From Pseudomonas denitrificans (nom. rej.) (GTDB taxonomy: Bacteria; Pseudomonadota; Gammaproteobacteria; Pseudomonadales; Pseudomonadaceae), in assembly GCF_008807415.1 (NCBI RefSeq), contig NZ_CP043626.1, positions 4,192,501 to 4,256,500 of the forward strand: 64,000 nucleotides of DNA, written 5' to 3'. Below, piece after piece: positions 10,534 to 19,272 of this stretch; the first letter of the stretch is position 1, and each line of letters begins with the position of its first letter. The notes beneath the pieces were generated by a model. That model was given only the letters and a program-made list of their open reading frames with translations, had not been told where the DNA came from and did not search any database. Both the position numbers and the translations under genes were made by a program.

Positions 10534-12096
10534 GTGAGCCAGACCTTACTCGCAGCCCTGCAGAACCCCACCCTCTTCCCTCATCCGGTCGACGGTTTCC
10601 GGGTCATCGAAACCCACATTTCCTGGGTGCTGCTCACTGGCTCCTATGTCTACAAGATCAAGAAGCCGGTGAACTTCGGTTTCCTCGACTTCACCGACCT
10701 CGCCCAGCGCAAGCACTTCTGCGAGGAGGAGCTGCGCCTGAACCAGCGCCTGACCGAAGGCCTGTACCTCGACGTGATTGCCATCACCGGCAGCGAGACC
10801 GCACCGCAGCTGAACGGTGAAGGCCCGGCCATCGAGTACATGCTCCAGTGCCGCGAATTCCCGCAAACCCAACTGCTCAGCGAAGTGCAGGCCCGCGGCG
10901 AACTGGGCGCCGAGCACATCGACGGCCTGGCCAGGCAGATCGCCGACTTCCACCTGCGCACCCCCATCGTGCCTACCGAGCACCCGCTGGGTACCCCGCA
11001 AGCCTGCATGGCGCCCGTGCGGCAGAACTTCGAGCAGATTCGCCCGATGCTCTCCGACAAGGCCGACCTGCAACAGCTCGACGCCCTGGAAGCCTGGGCA
11101 GAATCCAGCTTCGAACGCCTGCACAGCGTGTTCGAGCAGCGCAAGGCGAACGGCTTCATCCGCGAATGCCATGGCGACATTCACCTGGGTAACGCCGCGA
11201 TCATCGACGGCAAGGCCGTACTGTTCGACTGCATCGAGTTCAACGAGCCGTTCCGTTTCACCGACGTCACTGCCGACTACGCCTTCCTCGCCATGGACCT
11301 GGAAGACCGTGGCCTGAAATGCCTGTCGCGGCGCTTCGTCAGCCAGTACCTGGAATACACCGGCGACTACCAGTCCCTGGCCCTGCTGAACTTCTACAAG
11401 GCCTACCGCGCCCTGGTCCGCGCCAAGATCGCGCTGTTCAGCCTGGCGCACCAGACCGACGCCGTGCAGAAGGCCGCGACCCTGCGCCAGTACCGCAACT
11501 ACGCCAACCTGGCGGAAAGCTACAGCGCCATCCCCTCGCGTTTCCTGGCCGTCACCGTCGGCGTTTCCGCGGTCGGCAAGAGCCAGGTTGCCCTGCGCCT
11601 GGTGGAAGCGCTGGGCGCCGTTCGCCTGCGCTCGGACGTGGAGCGCAAGCGCCTGTTCGGTGAACAGAAGACCGATCAGCAGGGCCAGCTCAAGAGCGGC
11701 ATCTATGACGCCGACTCCACCGCCGCGACCTACCAGCGCCTCAACGAACTGGCCGTGGACATTCTCCGCGCCGGCTACCCGGTCGTGCTGGACGCCACCT
11801 TCCTCAAGCGCGAGCAGCGCGCCGCCGCGTGGGAAATCGCCGAGGAAACCGGCGTGCCCTTCCTGATCCTCGACTGTCACGCCCCCGAAGCCGTGATCGC
11901 CGGCTGGTTGGCCCAGCGCCAGAACGACGGCAACGATCCGTCCGACGCCACCCTGGAAGTCGTCCAGGCGCAACTGGCCAGCCGCGACGACCTCTGCGCC
12001 GAGGAGCAGCAGCACAGCAAGCGCGTCAACACCCCGGAAGCCGCCAGCCTCGACGCCCTGGTCGCCAGCATCCGCCAGCGCCTTCCCGGCCTCTGA
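10534..12096 (+). CDS. Fused aminoglycoside-phosphotransferase-like kinase and P-loop kinase/ATPase
   Basis: A 520-residue two-domain protein. The N-terminal part is a protein-kinase/APH fold with the catalytic loop HGDIHLGN (His213, Asp215) followed by the metal-binding DCIEF. The C-terminal part is a P-loop kinase with Walker A GVSAVGKS at 343-350 and a later VLDATFLKREQR. The GTG at 10534 is chosen because AAGGA lies seven bases before it and the upstream in-frame residues look non-coding. The substrate is unknown; this fusion is conserved in Pseudomonas but not an established resistance gene. Confidence 0.88.
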   Translation: MSQTLLAALQNPTLFPHPVDGFRVIETHISWVLLTGSYVYKIKKPVNFGFLDFTDLAQRKHFCEEELRLNQRLTEGLYLDVIAITGSETAPQLNGEGPAIEYMLQCREFPQTQLLSEVQARGELGAEHIDGLARQIADFHLRTPIVPTEHPLGTPQACMAPVRQNFEQIRPMLSDKADLQQLDALEAWAESSFERLHSVFEQRKANGFIRECHGDIHLGNAAIIDGKAVLFDCIEFNEPFRFTDVTADYAFLAMDLEDRGLKCLSRRFVSQYLEYTGDYQSLALLNFYKAYRALVRAKIALFSLAHQTDAVQKAATLRQYRNYANLAESYSAIPSRFLAVTVGVSAVGKSQVALRLVEALGAVRLRSDVERKRLFGEQKTDQQGQLKSGIYDADSTAATYQRLNELAVDILRAGYPVVLDATFLKREQRAAAWEIAEETGVPFLILDCHAPEAVIAGWLAQRQNDGNDPSDATLEVVQAQLASRDDLCAEEQQHSKRVNTPEAASLDALVASIRQRLPGL

Positions 12097-12108
12097 TCCA
12101 CCGCCTGT

Positions 12109-12143
12109 CGGCCGGAGTCGCCCCGCGCGGCGATTTCCGGCCG
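12109..12143 (+). terminator. Strong hairpin after the kinase gene
   Basis: CGGCCGGA and TCCGGCCG pair (8 bp) around a second TCGCC/GGCGA stem. There is no U-run, so it may protect the 3' end or act with Rho. The remaining 180 bases up to the TfoX-like gene show nothing else clear. Confidence 0.4.
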
Positions 12144-12325
12144 TTGGCCAAGCCGCACGACCAGCCTTCGACGACGACAACGCCCTGCCCCGCATTCATG
12201 GCGATGTCACAAAGCCACGTTTTTCCCAGTCACCGCTACACTTCCTTCTGAGTGTCCGGCCGCTACGAGCAGTTCTCGGCCCCTTCAAGACCTGACACCC
12301 ATCGCGCCCATCGCAAGGACAGACG

Positions 12326-12598
12326 ATGAACGACGAACTGCTGCACCTGAAGAACCTAGGCAAGACCTCCGCCCAATGGCTGCATGCCGTGGGTATTCAC
12401 AGCGCCAGCGACCTGCGCCGTCTGGGGGCGGTCGGCGCCTATCGGGCCGTGCGCGCAAGGGGCTTCCGCGCCTCGAAAGTGCTGCTCTATGCCATCGAGG
12501 GCGCCCTGCTGGATGTGCACTGGAATGACCTGCCACCCGCGCACAAGGCTGCTCTTCTTGGCGAGCTTGAGACATTTCCCGCACGTAACAAGAGCTAG
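12326..12598 (+). CDS. TfoX/Sxy C-terminal domain protein
   Basis: A 90-residue protein consisting only of the TfoX/Sxy C-terminal helix-hairpin-helix-like domain (LKNLGKTSAQWLHAVGIHSASDL ... VLLYAIEGALLDVHW). In full-length TfoX this domain accompanies an N-terminal domain that controls competence; stand-alone versions are common and have no assigned role. AAGGACAG precedes the ATG. It lies between the kinase gene and cbpA, all on the plus strand. Confidence 0.85.
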   Translation: MNDELLHLKNLGKTSAQWLHAVGIHSASDLRRLGAVGAYRAVRARGFRASKVLLYAIEGALLDVHWNDLPPAHKAALLGELETFPARNKS

Positions 12599-12702
12599 CT
12601 CACAAGCTCTGTGTGAAAATGTTTACGCAAGGTACCTGTCCGCTTATGGTTTCAGGGCCCTTCGTGCGCCCTCGACCGTCGCCATATCAAGGAATTACGG
12701 CC

Positions 12703-13502
12703 ATGTACCTACTCGGTGAACAACCCGCCTATGCCGATCGACTGATCAATCGGCTGCAGGGCATTCCGGCGCAATTGCTCGCCGGCCTTGAGCCCGCAGG
12801 CGAAGCCATTCGCCTGGAGCGCTCCGACGATCTGGAAGGCGAGCTGCCCGGCAAGCATCTGTTCCTCATCGAGAACGGCCTGGTCCATGCCCTGGTGGAT
12901 GAACGTCCGCTGTTCTACCTGCAGGAAGGCGACCTGGTCGGCCTGCGCCAGGGCATCGAGCTGCCACCCTGCCGCTATGTCAGCGAAGAGCCGCTGTGCC
13001 TGATTCCCTATTCGCGCAGCGAAGTGTTCCGCCATATCCACAGCCACGAGCAGCGGCAGGAACAGTTCCTGCACTACCTGATCGGCCATACCGCACTGCT
13101 GTCGGATGCCCTGGCGCACCTCAAGCAGCCGGAGATTCGCCCGGCCACCGGCTTCCAGCACTTCGCCGCCGGCGCCCAGCTGATCCAGCAGGGTGACGAC
13201 GCCGAGCACGTGTTCATCATCATCGAGGGCCACGCCGAAGCCTTCGTCGACGGGCAGAAGGTCGGTGATGTGCAGAAAGACGAGATCTTCGGCGCCATGG
13301 CCGTGTTCACCCGCGAGAAACGCAGCGCCTCGGTGATCGCCAGCGAGCCGTGCACCGTGATGGTGATCCCAAGGACCAGTTCCTCAGCCTGATGCAGAGC
13401 AACCCGCGCATCGCCCACAGCCTCATCGAAGGCATGGCGCGGCGCATTGACCTGCTGAACAAGGAAGTCACCCAGCTGCGTCTGCAACGCCAGGCCGACT
13501 GA
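12703..13502 (+). CDS. cbpA: Cyclic nucleotide-binding protein CbpA (frameshifted near its 3' end in this sequence)
   Basis: Two cyclic-nucleotide-binding (cNMP) domains in tandem: a degenerate one (about residues 25-125) and a second at about 140-235 with the beta-roll signature GDDAEHVFIIIEGHAEAF and KDEIFGAMAVF. In P. aeruginosa CbpA binds cAMP and is part of the Vfr regulon. The ATG at 12703 follows AAGGA. As written the frame stops at 13392 after ...MVIPRTSSSA. Adding one C to the CCC at 13368-13370 restores PKDQFLSLMQSN and a natural end at 13502 (266 residues). Either an assembly error or a true truncation of the last helix. Confidence 0.85.
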
Positions 13503-13520
13503 TCCGCTTCCACCTGAGAA

Positions 13521-13546
13521 AGCCCGGCCCAGCGCCGGGCTTTTTC
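13521..13546 (+). terminator. Intrinsic terminator after cbpA
   Basis: AGCCCGGC and GCCGGGCT form an 8-bp stem, followed by TTTTT, 19 bases past the restored cbpA stop. Confidence 0.9.
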
Positions 13547-13596
13547 GTTTGCGCCGGCGGAATTTCGCGGGCGAGAAAAAATCTGCAGAAAAGAGG

Positions 13597-13625
13597 TTGA
13601 CTCTCAAATGATAATGATTATTATT
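13597..13625 (+). promoter_or_regulatory. prrF1 promoter overlapped by a Fur box
   Basis: TTGACT (13597-13602) and TATTAT (13619-13624) are spaced 16 bp apart. The stretch 13606-13625 (AAATGATAATGATTATTATT) matches the Fur consensus of repeated NATWAT units, so Fur-Fe would block the promoter. Confidence 0.9.
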
Positions 13626-13630
13626 GAGTC

Positions 13631-13747
13631 ATCTGGTCGCGAGGCCAGATCGATAACCTCAAGAGACCACGCAGTCGGACTCTTCAGATTATCTCCTCAT
13701 CAGGCTAATCACGGTTTCGACCCGGCACTTTGCCGGGTCTTTTTTTT
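13631..13747 (+). ncRNA. prrF1: PrrF1 iron-responsive sRNA
   Basis: An sRNA of about 117 bases: 5' stem ATCTGG/CCAGAT, an unstructured A/C/U-rich middle that pairs with target mRNAs, and a terminator stem GACCCGGC/GCCGGGTC followed by eight or more T. It is recognised by near-identity to P. aeruginosa PrrF and by its place between cbpA and phuW. When iron is low it represses mRNAs of non-essential iron proteins through Hfq. It is nearly identical to PrrF2 outside the 5' stem. Confidence 0.95.
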
Positions 13748-13819
13748 GCCTCGATTTTTTCCTTCGCGCGGCGCATTCACGTCCACCAGAAAAACTTCGG
13801 ATCGGTCGAAGAAAAGGTG

Positions 13820-13848
13820 TTGACTCTCAAATGATAATGGTTATTATT
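13820..13848 (+). promoter_or_regulatory. prrF2 promoter overlapped by a Fur box
   Basis: TTGACT (13820-13825) and TATTAT (13842-13847) are spaced 16 bp apart, and AAATGATAATGGTTATTATT overlaps them as a Fur box with one change from the prrF1 copy. Confidence 0.9.
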
Positions 13849-13853
13849 ACAAC

Positions 13854-13969
13854 AACTGGCTGCGAGGCCAGTTGGATAAGCTCGAGAGACCACGCAGTCG
13901 GACTCTTCAGATTATCTCCTCATCAGGCTAATCACGGTTTGGACCCGGCACTTTGCCGGGTCTTTTTTT
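13854..13969 (+). ncRNA. prrF2: PrrF2 iron-responsive sRNA
   Basis: An sRNA of about 116 bases and second copy of PrrF. The 5' stem is AACTGG/CCAGTT: its arms differ from PrrF1 but still pair, while the central targeting region and terminator are almost unchanged. The terminator stem is GACCCGGC/GCCGGGTC with seven T. Function as for PrrF1; redundancy of the two is established in P. aeruginosa. Confidence 0.95.
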
Positions 13970-14007
13970 GCCCGCGATTTCTGCCACGACCGTCCTTCAT
14001 CCACTCA

Positions 14008-14031
14008 TGAAAAAGGGCCTTTCGGCCCCTT
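14008..14031 (-). terminator. Intrinsic terminator after phuW
   Basis: On the minus strand GGGCC-GAAA-GGCCC is followed by UUUUU, directly after the phuW stop codon and facing the prrF2 terminator. Confidence 0.85.
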
Positions 14032-14927
14032 CACATATTGCCGCGCATCTGCGCGCAGTAATCCGTCGGCGGCTGTGCCGGTGTGTACCAGGCGAAGTCC
14101 GCCTGAGCCGGCTCCACCACCCTGCCAACTTCCGCCAGCATCACCACCTTCAACCCTTGAGCGGCGTCCAGGTCCTGCAGGTGCAGCGGAACGCCCAGAT
14201 CACGGCGCGCATGGAAACCACCGGCAATCAGCAGGGAAGGTTCGGGCGCCGCCTTGAAACGTTCGGCCAGGCGCCGATCGCGTTGCTGCTGCACCGCCAG
14301 CATCGCCGGCAGCTGACTGTCCGGCAGCAGGCCACAGTGGGACTCGCGGATGTCCTGCAGCAGCGCATCGCGCACCGAGGTCGCCGTGGAGGCTGGACCC
14401 TGCAATTCGGGCTTGTTCCGGTAGATGGCCATGATCTCGCTGCGATCCAGGTTGGCCGCCAGCAGCGGCGCCGGCTGTTTCACCAGCCAGGTCACCAGCG
14501 GGCCGTACTGTGACCAGTCCCAGCCTGGTTGCCAGCGCAGCGCACCGATCAGGTCTTCCGGCGTATCGCCCTTCGCTGCCGAGGACTGGGCAGCGCTCAC
14601 GGCGCTCTGCTGATCGGGGTTGAGCATCTCCAGCAGCACGCTGCCAGTCGGGCGGCGCTCGGCCAGAGCGCGCGCCAGCCAGAGCTCGAGTGCATGGTGA
14701 TCGGGGTTGTCGTGCTGCTCGCCGACTATCACCCGCGGTGCAGCAGCCAGTCGGTCGAGCAGTTGCGCTGGCGACAGCTCTTCACCGCTACGCAGATCGC
14801 GGATCACGCCCAGTTCGGTGCTGTCGCGCCCTTCCGGGCTCTGCCAGACCGGCAGCGGCGGCACGCTCACCTGAGCCTGGCAGGCGGTGAGCATCGCCAG
14901 CAGCGGGACGAGCAGGACTTTCTTCAT
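14031..14927 (-). CDS. phuW: PhuW, ChaN-family heme-binding lipoprotein
   Basis: A 298-residue lipoprotein with lipobox LTAC (Cys16) and a ChaN domain (VIVGEQHDNPDHHALELWL; LLEMLNPDQQ; SLLIAGGFHARRDLGVP). ChaN proteins bind heme at the cell surface or in the periplasm. It is the last gene of phuSTUVW, 11 bases after phuV, so it is probably co-transcribed under Fur control. Its exact step in heme uptake is not established. Confidence 0.9.
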   Translation of the reverse strand: MKKVLLVPLLAMLTACQAQVSVPPLPVWQSPEGRDSTELGVIRDLRSGEELSPAQLLDRLAAAPRVIVGEQHDNPDHHALELWLARALAERRPTGSVLLEMLNPDQQSAVSAAQSSAAKGDTPEDLIGALRWQPGWDWSQYGPLVTWLVKQPAPLLAANLDRSEIMAIYRNKPELQGPASTATSVRDALLQDIRESHCGLLPDSQLPAMLAVQQQRDRRLAERFKAAPEPSLLIAGGFHARRDLGVPLHLQDLDAAQGLKVVMLAEVGRVVEPAQADFAWYTPAQPPTDYCAQMRGNM

Positions 14928-14938
14928 GGCGACTCCCT

Positions 14939-15706
14939 TCAGCGCGCGATGATCAGCGGATGGCCGCGTTCCGGGTGCTCCTGCACCAGCACATCGAGGC
15001 CGAAGACAGTGCGCAGCGGCTCGGCGTGCAGCACTTCGCGAGGGGTGCCGAGCAGATGCGCGCGCGCCTCGTGCAGCAGTAACAGGCGATCACAGTAACG
15101 CGCCGCGAGATTCAGGTCGTGCAGGATCACCAGCACCGCCGCTCCGCGCCCGGCGAAATCGCGCACGGCTTGCAGCGTGGTGTGCTGGTGCAGTGGGTCG
15201 AGCGCCGAGGTCGGTTCATCCAGCAGCAGCACCTGTTCCGCCCCGCCCGGCCACAACTGCGCCAGCACTCGGGCAAGGTGCACCCGCTGGCGCTCGCCGC
15301 CGGAGAGCGCCAGGTAGCTGCGCCCGGCCAGGTGCGAGGCATCGGCGGCGGCCATGGCTTCGCGGATGATCTCCTCGTCGCGCTGGCGGCCACTGTCGTG
15401 GGGCAAGCGTCCGAAGCCAACCACCGCCTCGACGGGGAATGCGAAGTTCAGCGAAGACGATTGCGGCAGCACCGCCAACCGGCGTGCGCGCTCGGTACCT
15501 TGCCAGGAGTCCAGCGGGCGGCCGTCGAGACTCACTGATCCACCGGCCAGCGGCAGTTCCCCGTTCATGGCGCCAAGCAGGGTGCTCTTGCCCGCACCGT
15601 TGGGGCCGAGAACGCCGAGCACTTCGCCCGGCTGCAGCGCCACGCTCACCTCCTGCAGAACGGTCAGGGCGCCGCGCTTCACCAGCAGCTTGTCTGCGCA
15701 CAGCAT
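14939..15706 (-). CDS. phuV: PhuV, heme ABC transporter ATP-binding protein
   Basis: A 255-residue ATPase of the heme importer (HmuV family). Walker A is GPNGAGKST, the Q-loop lies in AVLPQSSS, the ABC signature is [13 protein letters not shown], and Walker B is [11 protein letters not shown] followed by the H-loop His in ILHDLNLA. I start at the ATG at 15706, which overlaps the phuU stop (TGATG); longer upstream reading is out-of-family sequence. Confidence 0.95.
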   Translation of the reverse strand: MLCADKLLVKRGALTVLQEVSVALQPGEVLGVLGPNGAGKSTLLGAMNGELPLAGGSVSLDGRPLDSWQGTERARRLAVLPQSSSLNFAFPVEAVVGFGRLPHDSGRQRDEEIIREAMAAADASHLAGRSYLALSGGERQRVHLARVLAQLWPGGAEQVLLLDEPTSALDPLHQHTTLQAVRDFAGRGAAVLVILHDLNLAARYCDRLLLLHEARAHLLGTPREVLHAEPLRTVFGLDVLVQEHPERGHPLIIAR

Positions 15707-16743
15707 CAGGAACGCCCCCGGATCAGCAGATAAAGGAAGAACGGCGCACCGATCAGCGCGGTAACGATGCCGATCGGCAGTTCCGCCGGCGCCAGCGCCA
15801 GCCGCGCGATCAGGTCGGCGAGCAGAAGCAGGATCGCGCCGCCGAACATCGAGGCGGGCAGCAGCACGCGGTGATCCGGGCCGACGATCAGGCGCAGCAG
15901 GTGCGGCACCACCAGACCGATGAAACCGATCATCCCGGCGGCAGCCACAGCCGCGCCGACGCCCAGCGCGGTGCAGAGGATCAGTTCGAGTTTCAGCCGC
16001 TCGACATCGAAGCCCAGGTGACGCGCTTCGGATTCGCCCAGCAGCAGCGCATTCAAGGCATTCACCCGGCGCGGCAGCCAGCAGGCCACCAGCAGGGTGA
16101 TCAGCAGCAGCGGCCACAGGCGCGGATAGCTCGCGCCGTTGAGGCTGCCGAGGTTCCAGAACGTCAGGGTGCGCAGCGTGGCGTCATCGGCGAGGTAGGT
16201 GAACAGGCCGATCAGCGCGCCCGCCAGCGCGGTCAGCGCGATACCGGCGAGCAGCATAGTCGACACGCTGGTCTGGCCGTTGTGGCGCCCCAGCCGGTAG
16301 ACCAGCGCCGTCACCAACAGGCCGCCGGCAAAAGCGCAGGCGGACAGCAGATAAGGAGCGAAGGCCTCGGGCAACCCACCGATAGACGCACCAAAAACGA
16401 TGGCAATGGCCGCCCCCAGCGCAGCACCGCTGGAAACACCGATCAGGCCGGGATCGGCCAGCGGGTTGCGGAACAGCCCCTGCATGGCCACGCCGGCCAG
16501 CGCCAGCACGCCGCCGGTCGCAATGCCCAGCAAGGTCCGCGGCAGGCGAATCTGCCCGACGATCAGTTCGGCCTGGCCGAGGCCATCGGCGGACACCGGC
16601 AGCCCGAGCATGTGCGCCAGCGCGCGCAGGGTATCACCCAGCGGCAGGCTCACCGGCCCGAGAGCCAGTGAGAGCCAGACGACCAGCAACAGGAGAAAAC
16701 CGAGGAGCAGGAACAGCGGTCGAGCGGTAACGATCCGGGTCAA
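15706..16743 (-). CDS. phuU: PhuU, heme ABC transporter permease
   Basis: A 345-residue FecCD/BtuC-type permease with about ten membrane helices. The family loop [17 protein letters not shown] and the coupling region [19 protein letters not shown] are present. The start is TTG within the phuT stop overlap (TTGA); no better start exists in the frame. It forms the channel that carries heme from PhuT into the cytosol. Confidence 0.95.
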   Translation of the reverse strand: MTRIVTARPLFLLLGFLLLLVVWLSLALGPVSLPLGDTLRALAHMLGLPVSADGLGQAELIVGQIRLPRTLLGIATGGVLALAGVAMQGLFRNPLADPGLIGVSSGAALGAAIAIVFGASIGGLPEAFAPYLLSACAFAGGLLVTALVYRLGRHNGQTSVSTMLLAGIALTALAGALIGLFTYLADDATLRTLTFWNLGSLNGASYPRLWPLLLITLLVACWLPRRVNALNALLLGESEARHLGFDVERLKLELILCTALGVGAAVAAAGMIGFIGLVVPHLLRLIVGPDHRVLLPASMFGGAILLLLADLIARLALAPAELPIGIVTALIGAPFFLYLLIRGRS

Positions 16744-17633
16744 GGACGACTTTCCGTGTTCAGGGCCTGCGCGGAAGGATAAAAGGCCTGGGAGAGGCTA
16801 GCCAGCCCGTCCGGGATGCGCGGGCCGAGACCGCCCACCAGCAGGGTCGGATCGAGCACCAGAACACGACCTTCACGCAGCGCGCTGGTCGCGGCGAGTC
16901 CGGGGTTCTGCTGGGTCAGCGCGGCGCGGGCCTTGTCGCCGTCCAGGGCGCGATCGCTGAGCACCACCACCTGCGGATTCAGCGCAGTGAGGGCTTCGGT
17001 CGACAGCGTCTTGTAGCCGGTATGGGTCGCCAGGTTGCGGCCACCGGCGTGCTGGATCAGCCAGTCGCCGGAAGTGTCCTGCCCGGCCACCAGCAGGTTG
17101 CCGCCAGCGTGCCCGACCAGCAGGACGACACCGGGCGCGGCTTGCGCGGACTGGGCTTTCTTTACCCACGCGTTCTGCGCGGCGAGACGCGCATCGAAGT
17201 CCGCCACGGCATGCCTGGCCTTGTCCGGCGCACCAAGCAGTTCGCCCAGACGCTGAATGGTGTCACGCACGGTCTTCTCGTCAGCCTTGGCCGAGAGCGT
17301 CTCGATCCGCACACCAGCGGCACGCAGTTGCTGCAGTACCGGCGGCGGGCCCATCTCTTCGCTGCCCAGCAGGATGTCCGGCTTCAGCGCGAGGATGCCT
17401 TCGGCGGCGAGCTGCCGCTGATAGCCGATCTTCGGCAGCGCGTGGAGCGATGCGGGGTGCAGGCTGGTGGTGTCGACGCCCACCAGCTTGGCCTCGCCGC
17501 CCAGGGCGACGACCCATTCGCTCAGCGAGCCGCCGGCACTCACCCAGCGCTGCGGCAACACGTCGGCCAACGCGCTGGTGGCAGTCAGGCAAAGCCCGGC
17601 GAACAGCGCGCGTGCAGTCATGGAAATCTTCAT
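16740..17633 (-). CDS. phuT: PhuT, periplasmic heme-binding protein
   Basis: A 297-residue cluster A-III substrate-binding protein. It has a signal peptide (MKISMTARALFAG...ALA, about 1-23), then the two-lobed binding fold joined by a long helix. Tyr71 in KIGYQRQL corresponds to the heme-ligand tyrosine described for PhuT. The ATG at 17633 is used because upstream codons are not family sequence and it lies ten bases after phuS. It delivers heme to PhuUV. Confidence 0.95.
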   Translation of the reverse strand: MKISMTARALFAGLCLTATSALADVLPQRWVSAGGSLSEWVVALGGEAKLVGVDTTSLHPASLHALPKIGYQRQLAAEGILALKPDILLGSEEMGPPPVLQQLRAAGVRIETLSAKADEKTVRDTIQRLGELLGAPDKARHAVADFDARLAAQNAWVKKAQSAQAAPGVVLLVGHAGGNLLVAGQDTSGDWLIQHAGGRNLATHTGYKTLSTEALTALNPQVVVLSDRALDGDKARAALTQQNPGLAATSALREGRVLVLDPTLLVGGLGPRIPDGLASLSQAFYPSAQALNTESRP

Positions 17634-17643
17634 GTGTCGCCCC

Positions 17644-18699
17644 TCAGAGTGCCGGGAAGGATTCGGCGAGTTCGCGCCAGCTCTGCAGTTCCGGAACGCC
17701 GGGCTTGCGCGCCCCGAACACCTGCAGCACCAGCTCGCCATGGGCATCGAAGGCTTCCCAGCTGGTGACCACGCCATCGCTGCTGGGCTTGCGCACGCGC
17801 CACAGTTCAACCACGCCCGGGGTCTTCAGGTGCAGGTTGAACAGCGGGTCGAGGACGTTGAACCAGTCGTCCATCCACTTGAGATTCTGCACGGTGCCGG
17901 TGTGAATCTGGATGCAGTGGGCGTTGCCGACGAAGATCATGATCGGCAACTGGTTGGCCCCCGCTGCTTCCAGCAGGCGCGGCAGTTCGACGGTAGCCAG
18001 CGGCTCGGCCCACTCGCGGCCGGCGAGGCGCAGCGCCTGGGTGCGCTGGACCTTGTGCTTCTTCAGCAGGGCGAAGAAGTGGTGGGTGTCCTTCAATGCC
18101 GACCAGCCTTCGCGCAGGGCGGCGACATCAATTTCGCCGTCGGCCAGCGGCGCGGCCTTGGGCTCCAGCGGGGCCAGGTCAAGCGCTGCGCTCTGCTCGG
18201 CGGCGGTGAAGCTGCGCACCAGCGGGCCCCAGGCCGCGAGGTCGCTCTGCTCGGTGAGGAAGACCTTGTGCACGGCGGTGCCCTGGCGGTCGAATACCTG
18301 GATGCTGCGCTGGGTGCCGTGGGCGGTCTCCTCGCTGATGGCGAAGGCGCTGGTCCAGCCGCCGAGGAACAGGCGCAGGTCGATGTCGGGAGACACCACC
18401 AGGCCCATCTGGCCATTGGCAGAGACGGTGACGTCGCGGTACGGCCCCTTGCGCTCATGCACGCAATGCTCGTTGCGGGTCAGCGCCATGATCTGGCCCA
18501 GCTCCCCCAGCGCCGGCAGCAGCTCGGCCCAATCGCTGCGCAGGCGCACGGCGTCCACACCCAGGCGACTGGCAGTCAGCTCGGCTTCGCTCACGGCCAG
18601 GTGTTGCGCGGCATCGCGGGCGCGCAGGCGCGGTTTCTCGGCGCGCAGGGCTTGCCAGGCGCGGTACAGCTCGGAGGCCGGCGCAGTCAGGGTCGTCAT
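17644..18699 (-). CDS. phuS: PhuS, cytosolic heme-trafficking protein
   Basis: A 351-residue HemS/ChuX-type protein made of two similar halves. In P. aeruginosa PhuS hands heme to heme oxygenase HemO and also binds the prrF/prrH promoter region. A histidine cluster at 206-207 (KDTHHFF) with His215 corresponds to the heme-ligand region. The start is the ATG at 18699 with AGGAA eight bases upstream. It is the first gene of phuSTUVW, with a Fur-like box upstream. Confidence 0.95.
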   Translation of the reverse strand: MTTLTAPASELYRAWQALRAEKPRLRARDAAQHLAVSEAELTASRLGVDAVRLRSDWAELLPALGELGQIMALTRNEHCVHERKGPYRDVTVSANGQMGLVVSPDIDLRLFLGGWTSAFAISEETAHGTQRSIQVFDRQGTAVHKVFLTEQSDLAAWGPLVRSFTAAEQSAALDLAPLEPKAAPLADGEIDVAALREGWSALKDTHHFFALLKKHKVQRTQALRLAGREWAEPLATVELPRLLEAAGANQLPIMIFVGNAHCIQIHTGTVQNLKWMDDWFNVLDPLFNLHLKTPGVVELWRVRKPSSDGVVTSWEAFDAHGELVLQVFGARKPGVPELQSWRELAESFPAL

Positions 18700-18777
18700 C
18701 GCAGAATTCCTCGTTCGAAAGGTGGCCTGCCGCGGCGCGGCAGCATGGACGAACCTTGCCACAGGAAAATTAGGAAA

Positions 18778-18801
18778 TCTATTTGATAATTATTTGCATT
18801 A
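18778..18801 (-). promoter_or_regulatory. Fur box upstream of phuS
   Basis: On the minus strand AATGCAAATAATTATCAAAT matches the Fur NATWAT pattern, about 80-100 bases before the phuS ATG. In PAO1 this intergenic region is shared with divergent phuR; here no receptor gene follows. Confidence 0.75.
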
Positions 18802-18954
18802 AATGTCAGAGAGGCTTAAGGTCGGCGCCGCTTTCGCTGGCAAGGCGCCAGCTCAGCCCTTCTTCAGCACACGGAAGTGCACCCTCTTCCGGTATCGCCC
18901 TGCGGGCGCGGATAATGCCCGCCTCGTGATGCCGTACCTGGATGGAAGCCCCGG

Positions 18955-19272
18955 ATGATCCTGCTCTGCGCCCCCCATGACCTGGCTGAAGGCCAGAGCC
19001 GGGGCTTCAAGGCCGCTGGCCTGAACCTCTTTGCCGTGCGTCGCCAGGGCCGCGTCTACGCCTACCGCAACAGTTGCCCGCACCGGGAGATTCCGCTGGG
19101 CTACGACGCCGGGCAGTACCTCGATGCCAGTGGCCGCCTGCTGCAGTGCGGCCACCATGGCGCGCTGTTCCTCATCGAAACCGGCGAGTGCATCCAGGGA
19201 CCATGCCTGGGGGAGGTGCTGGAGGTGCTGCCCTGCCGGGAGGATGAACAGGGCATCTGGCTGGAAATGTAG
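18955..19272 (+). CDS. Rieske [2Fe-2S] protein, small ferredoxin-like
   Basis: A 105-residue single Rieske domain. The cluster ligands are in CPHREIPLG (Cys-x-His) and CGHHGALF (Cys-x2-His). There is no signal peptide or membrane anchor, so it is a soluble cytosolic electron carrier of the NirD/biphenyl-ferredoxin type. No oxygenase lies next to it, so the partner is unknown. Its stop codon lies inside a REP-type element shared with the end of convergent sfsA. Confidence 0.85.
   Translation: MILLCAPHDLAEGQSRGFKAAGLNLFAVRRQGRVYAYRNSCPHREIPLGYDAGQYLDASGRLLQCGHHGALFLIETGECIQGPCLGEVLEVLPCREDEQGIWLEM

Larger units (their letters stand above)
13631..13969 (+). ncRNA. prrH: PrrH, heme-responsive read-through sRNA spanning prrF1-prrF2
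   Basis: In P. aeruginosa, read-through of the prrF1 terminator gives PrrH, which has a unique sequence from the prrF1-prrF2 spacer and is linked to heme and to PhuS binding. The same tandem arrangement with a 106-base spacer is present here. Production of PrrH in this strain is inferred from synteny only. Confidence 0.55.

Noticed and set aside
10534..12096. Antibiotic resistance by the aminoglycoside-phosphotransferase-like domain
   Set aside because: The fusion with a P-loop kinase is a core Pseudomonas protein family with unknown substrate; nothing in the context suggests acquired resistance.
13608..13823. 71-codon open frame over prrF1
   Set aside because: It runs through the Fur box, the sRNA and its terminator; sequence conservation fits the RNA, not a peptide.
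13597..13969. The prrF tandem as a mobile or CRISPR-like direct repeat
   Set aside because: Only two copies, each with its own promoter and terminator, and known as a tandem sRNA locus in the P. aeruginosa group.
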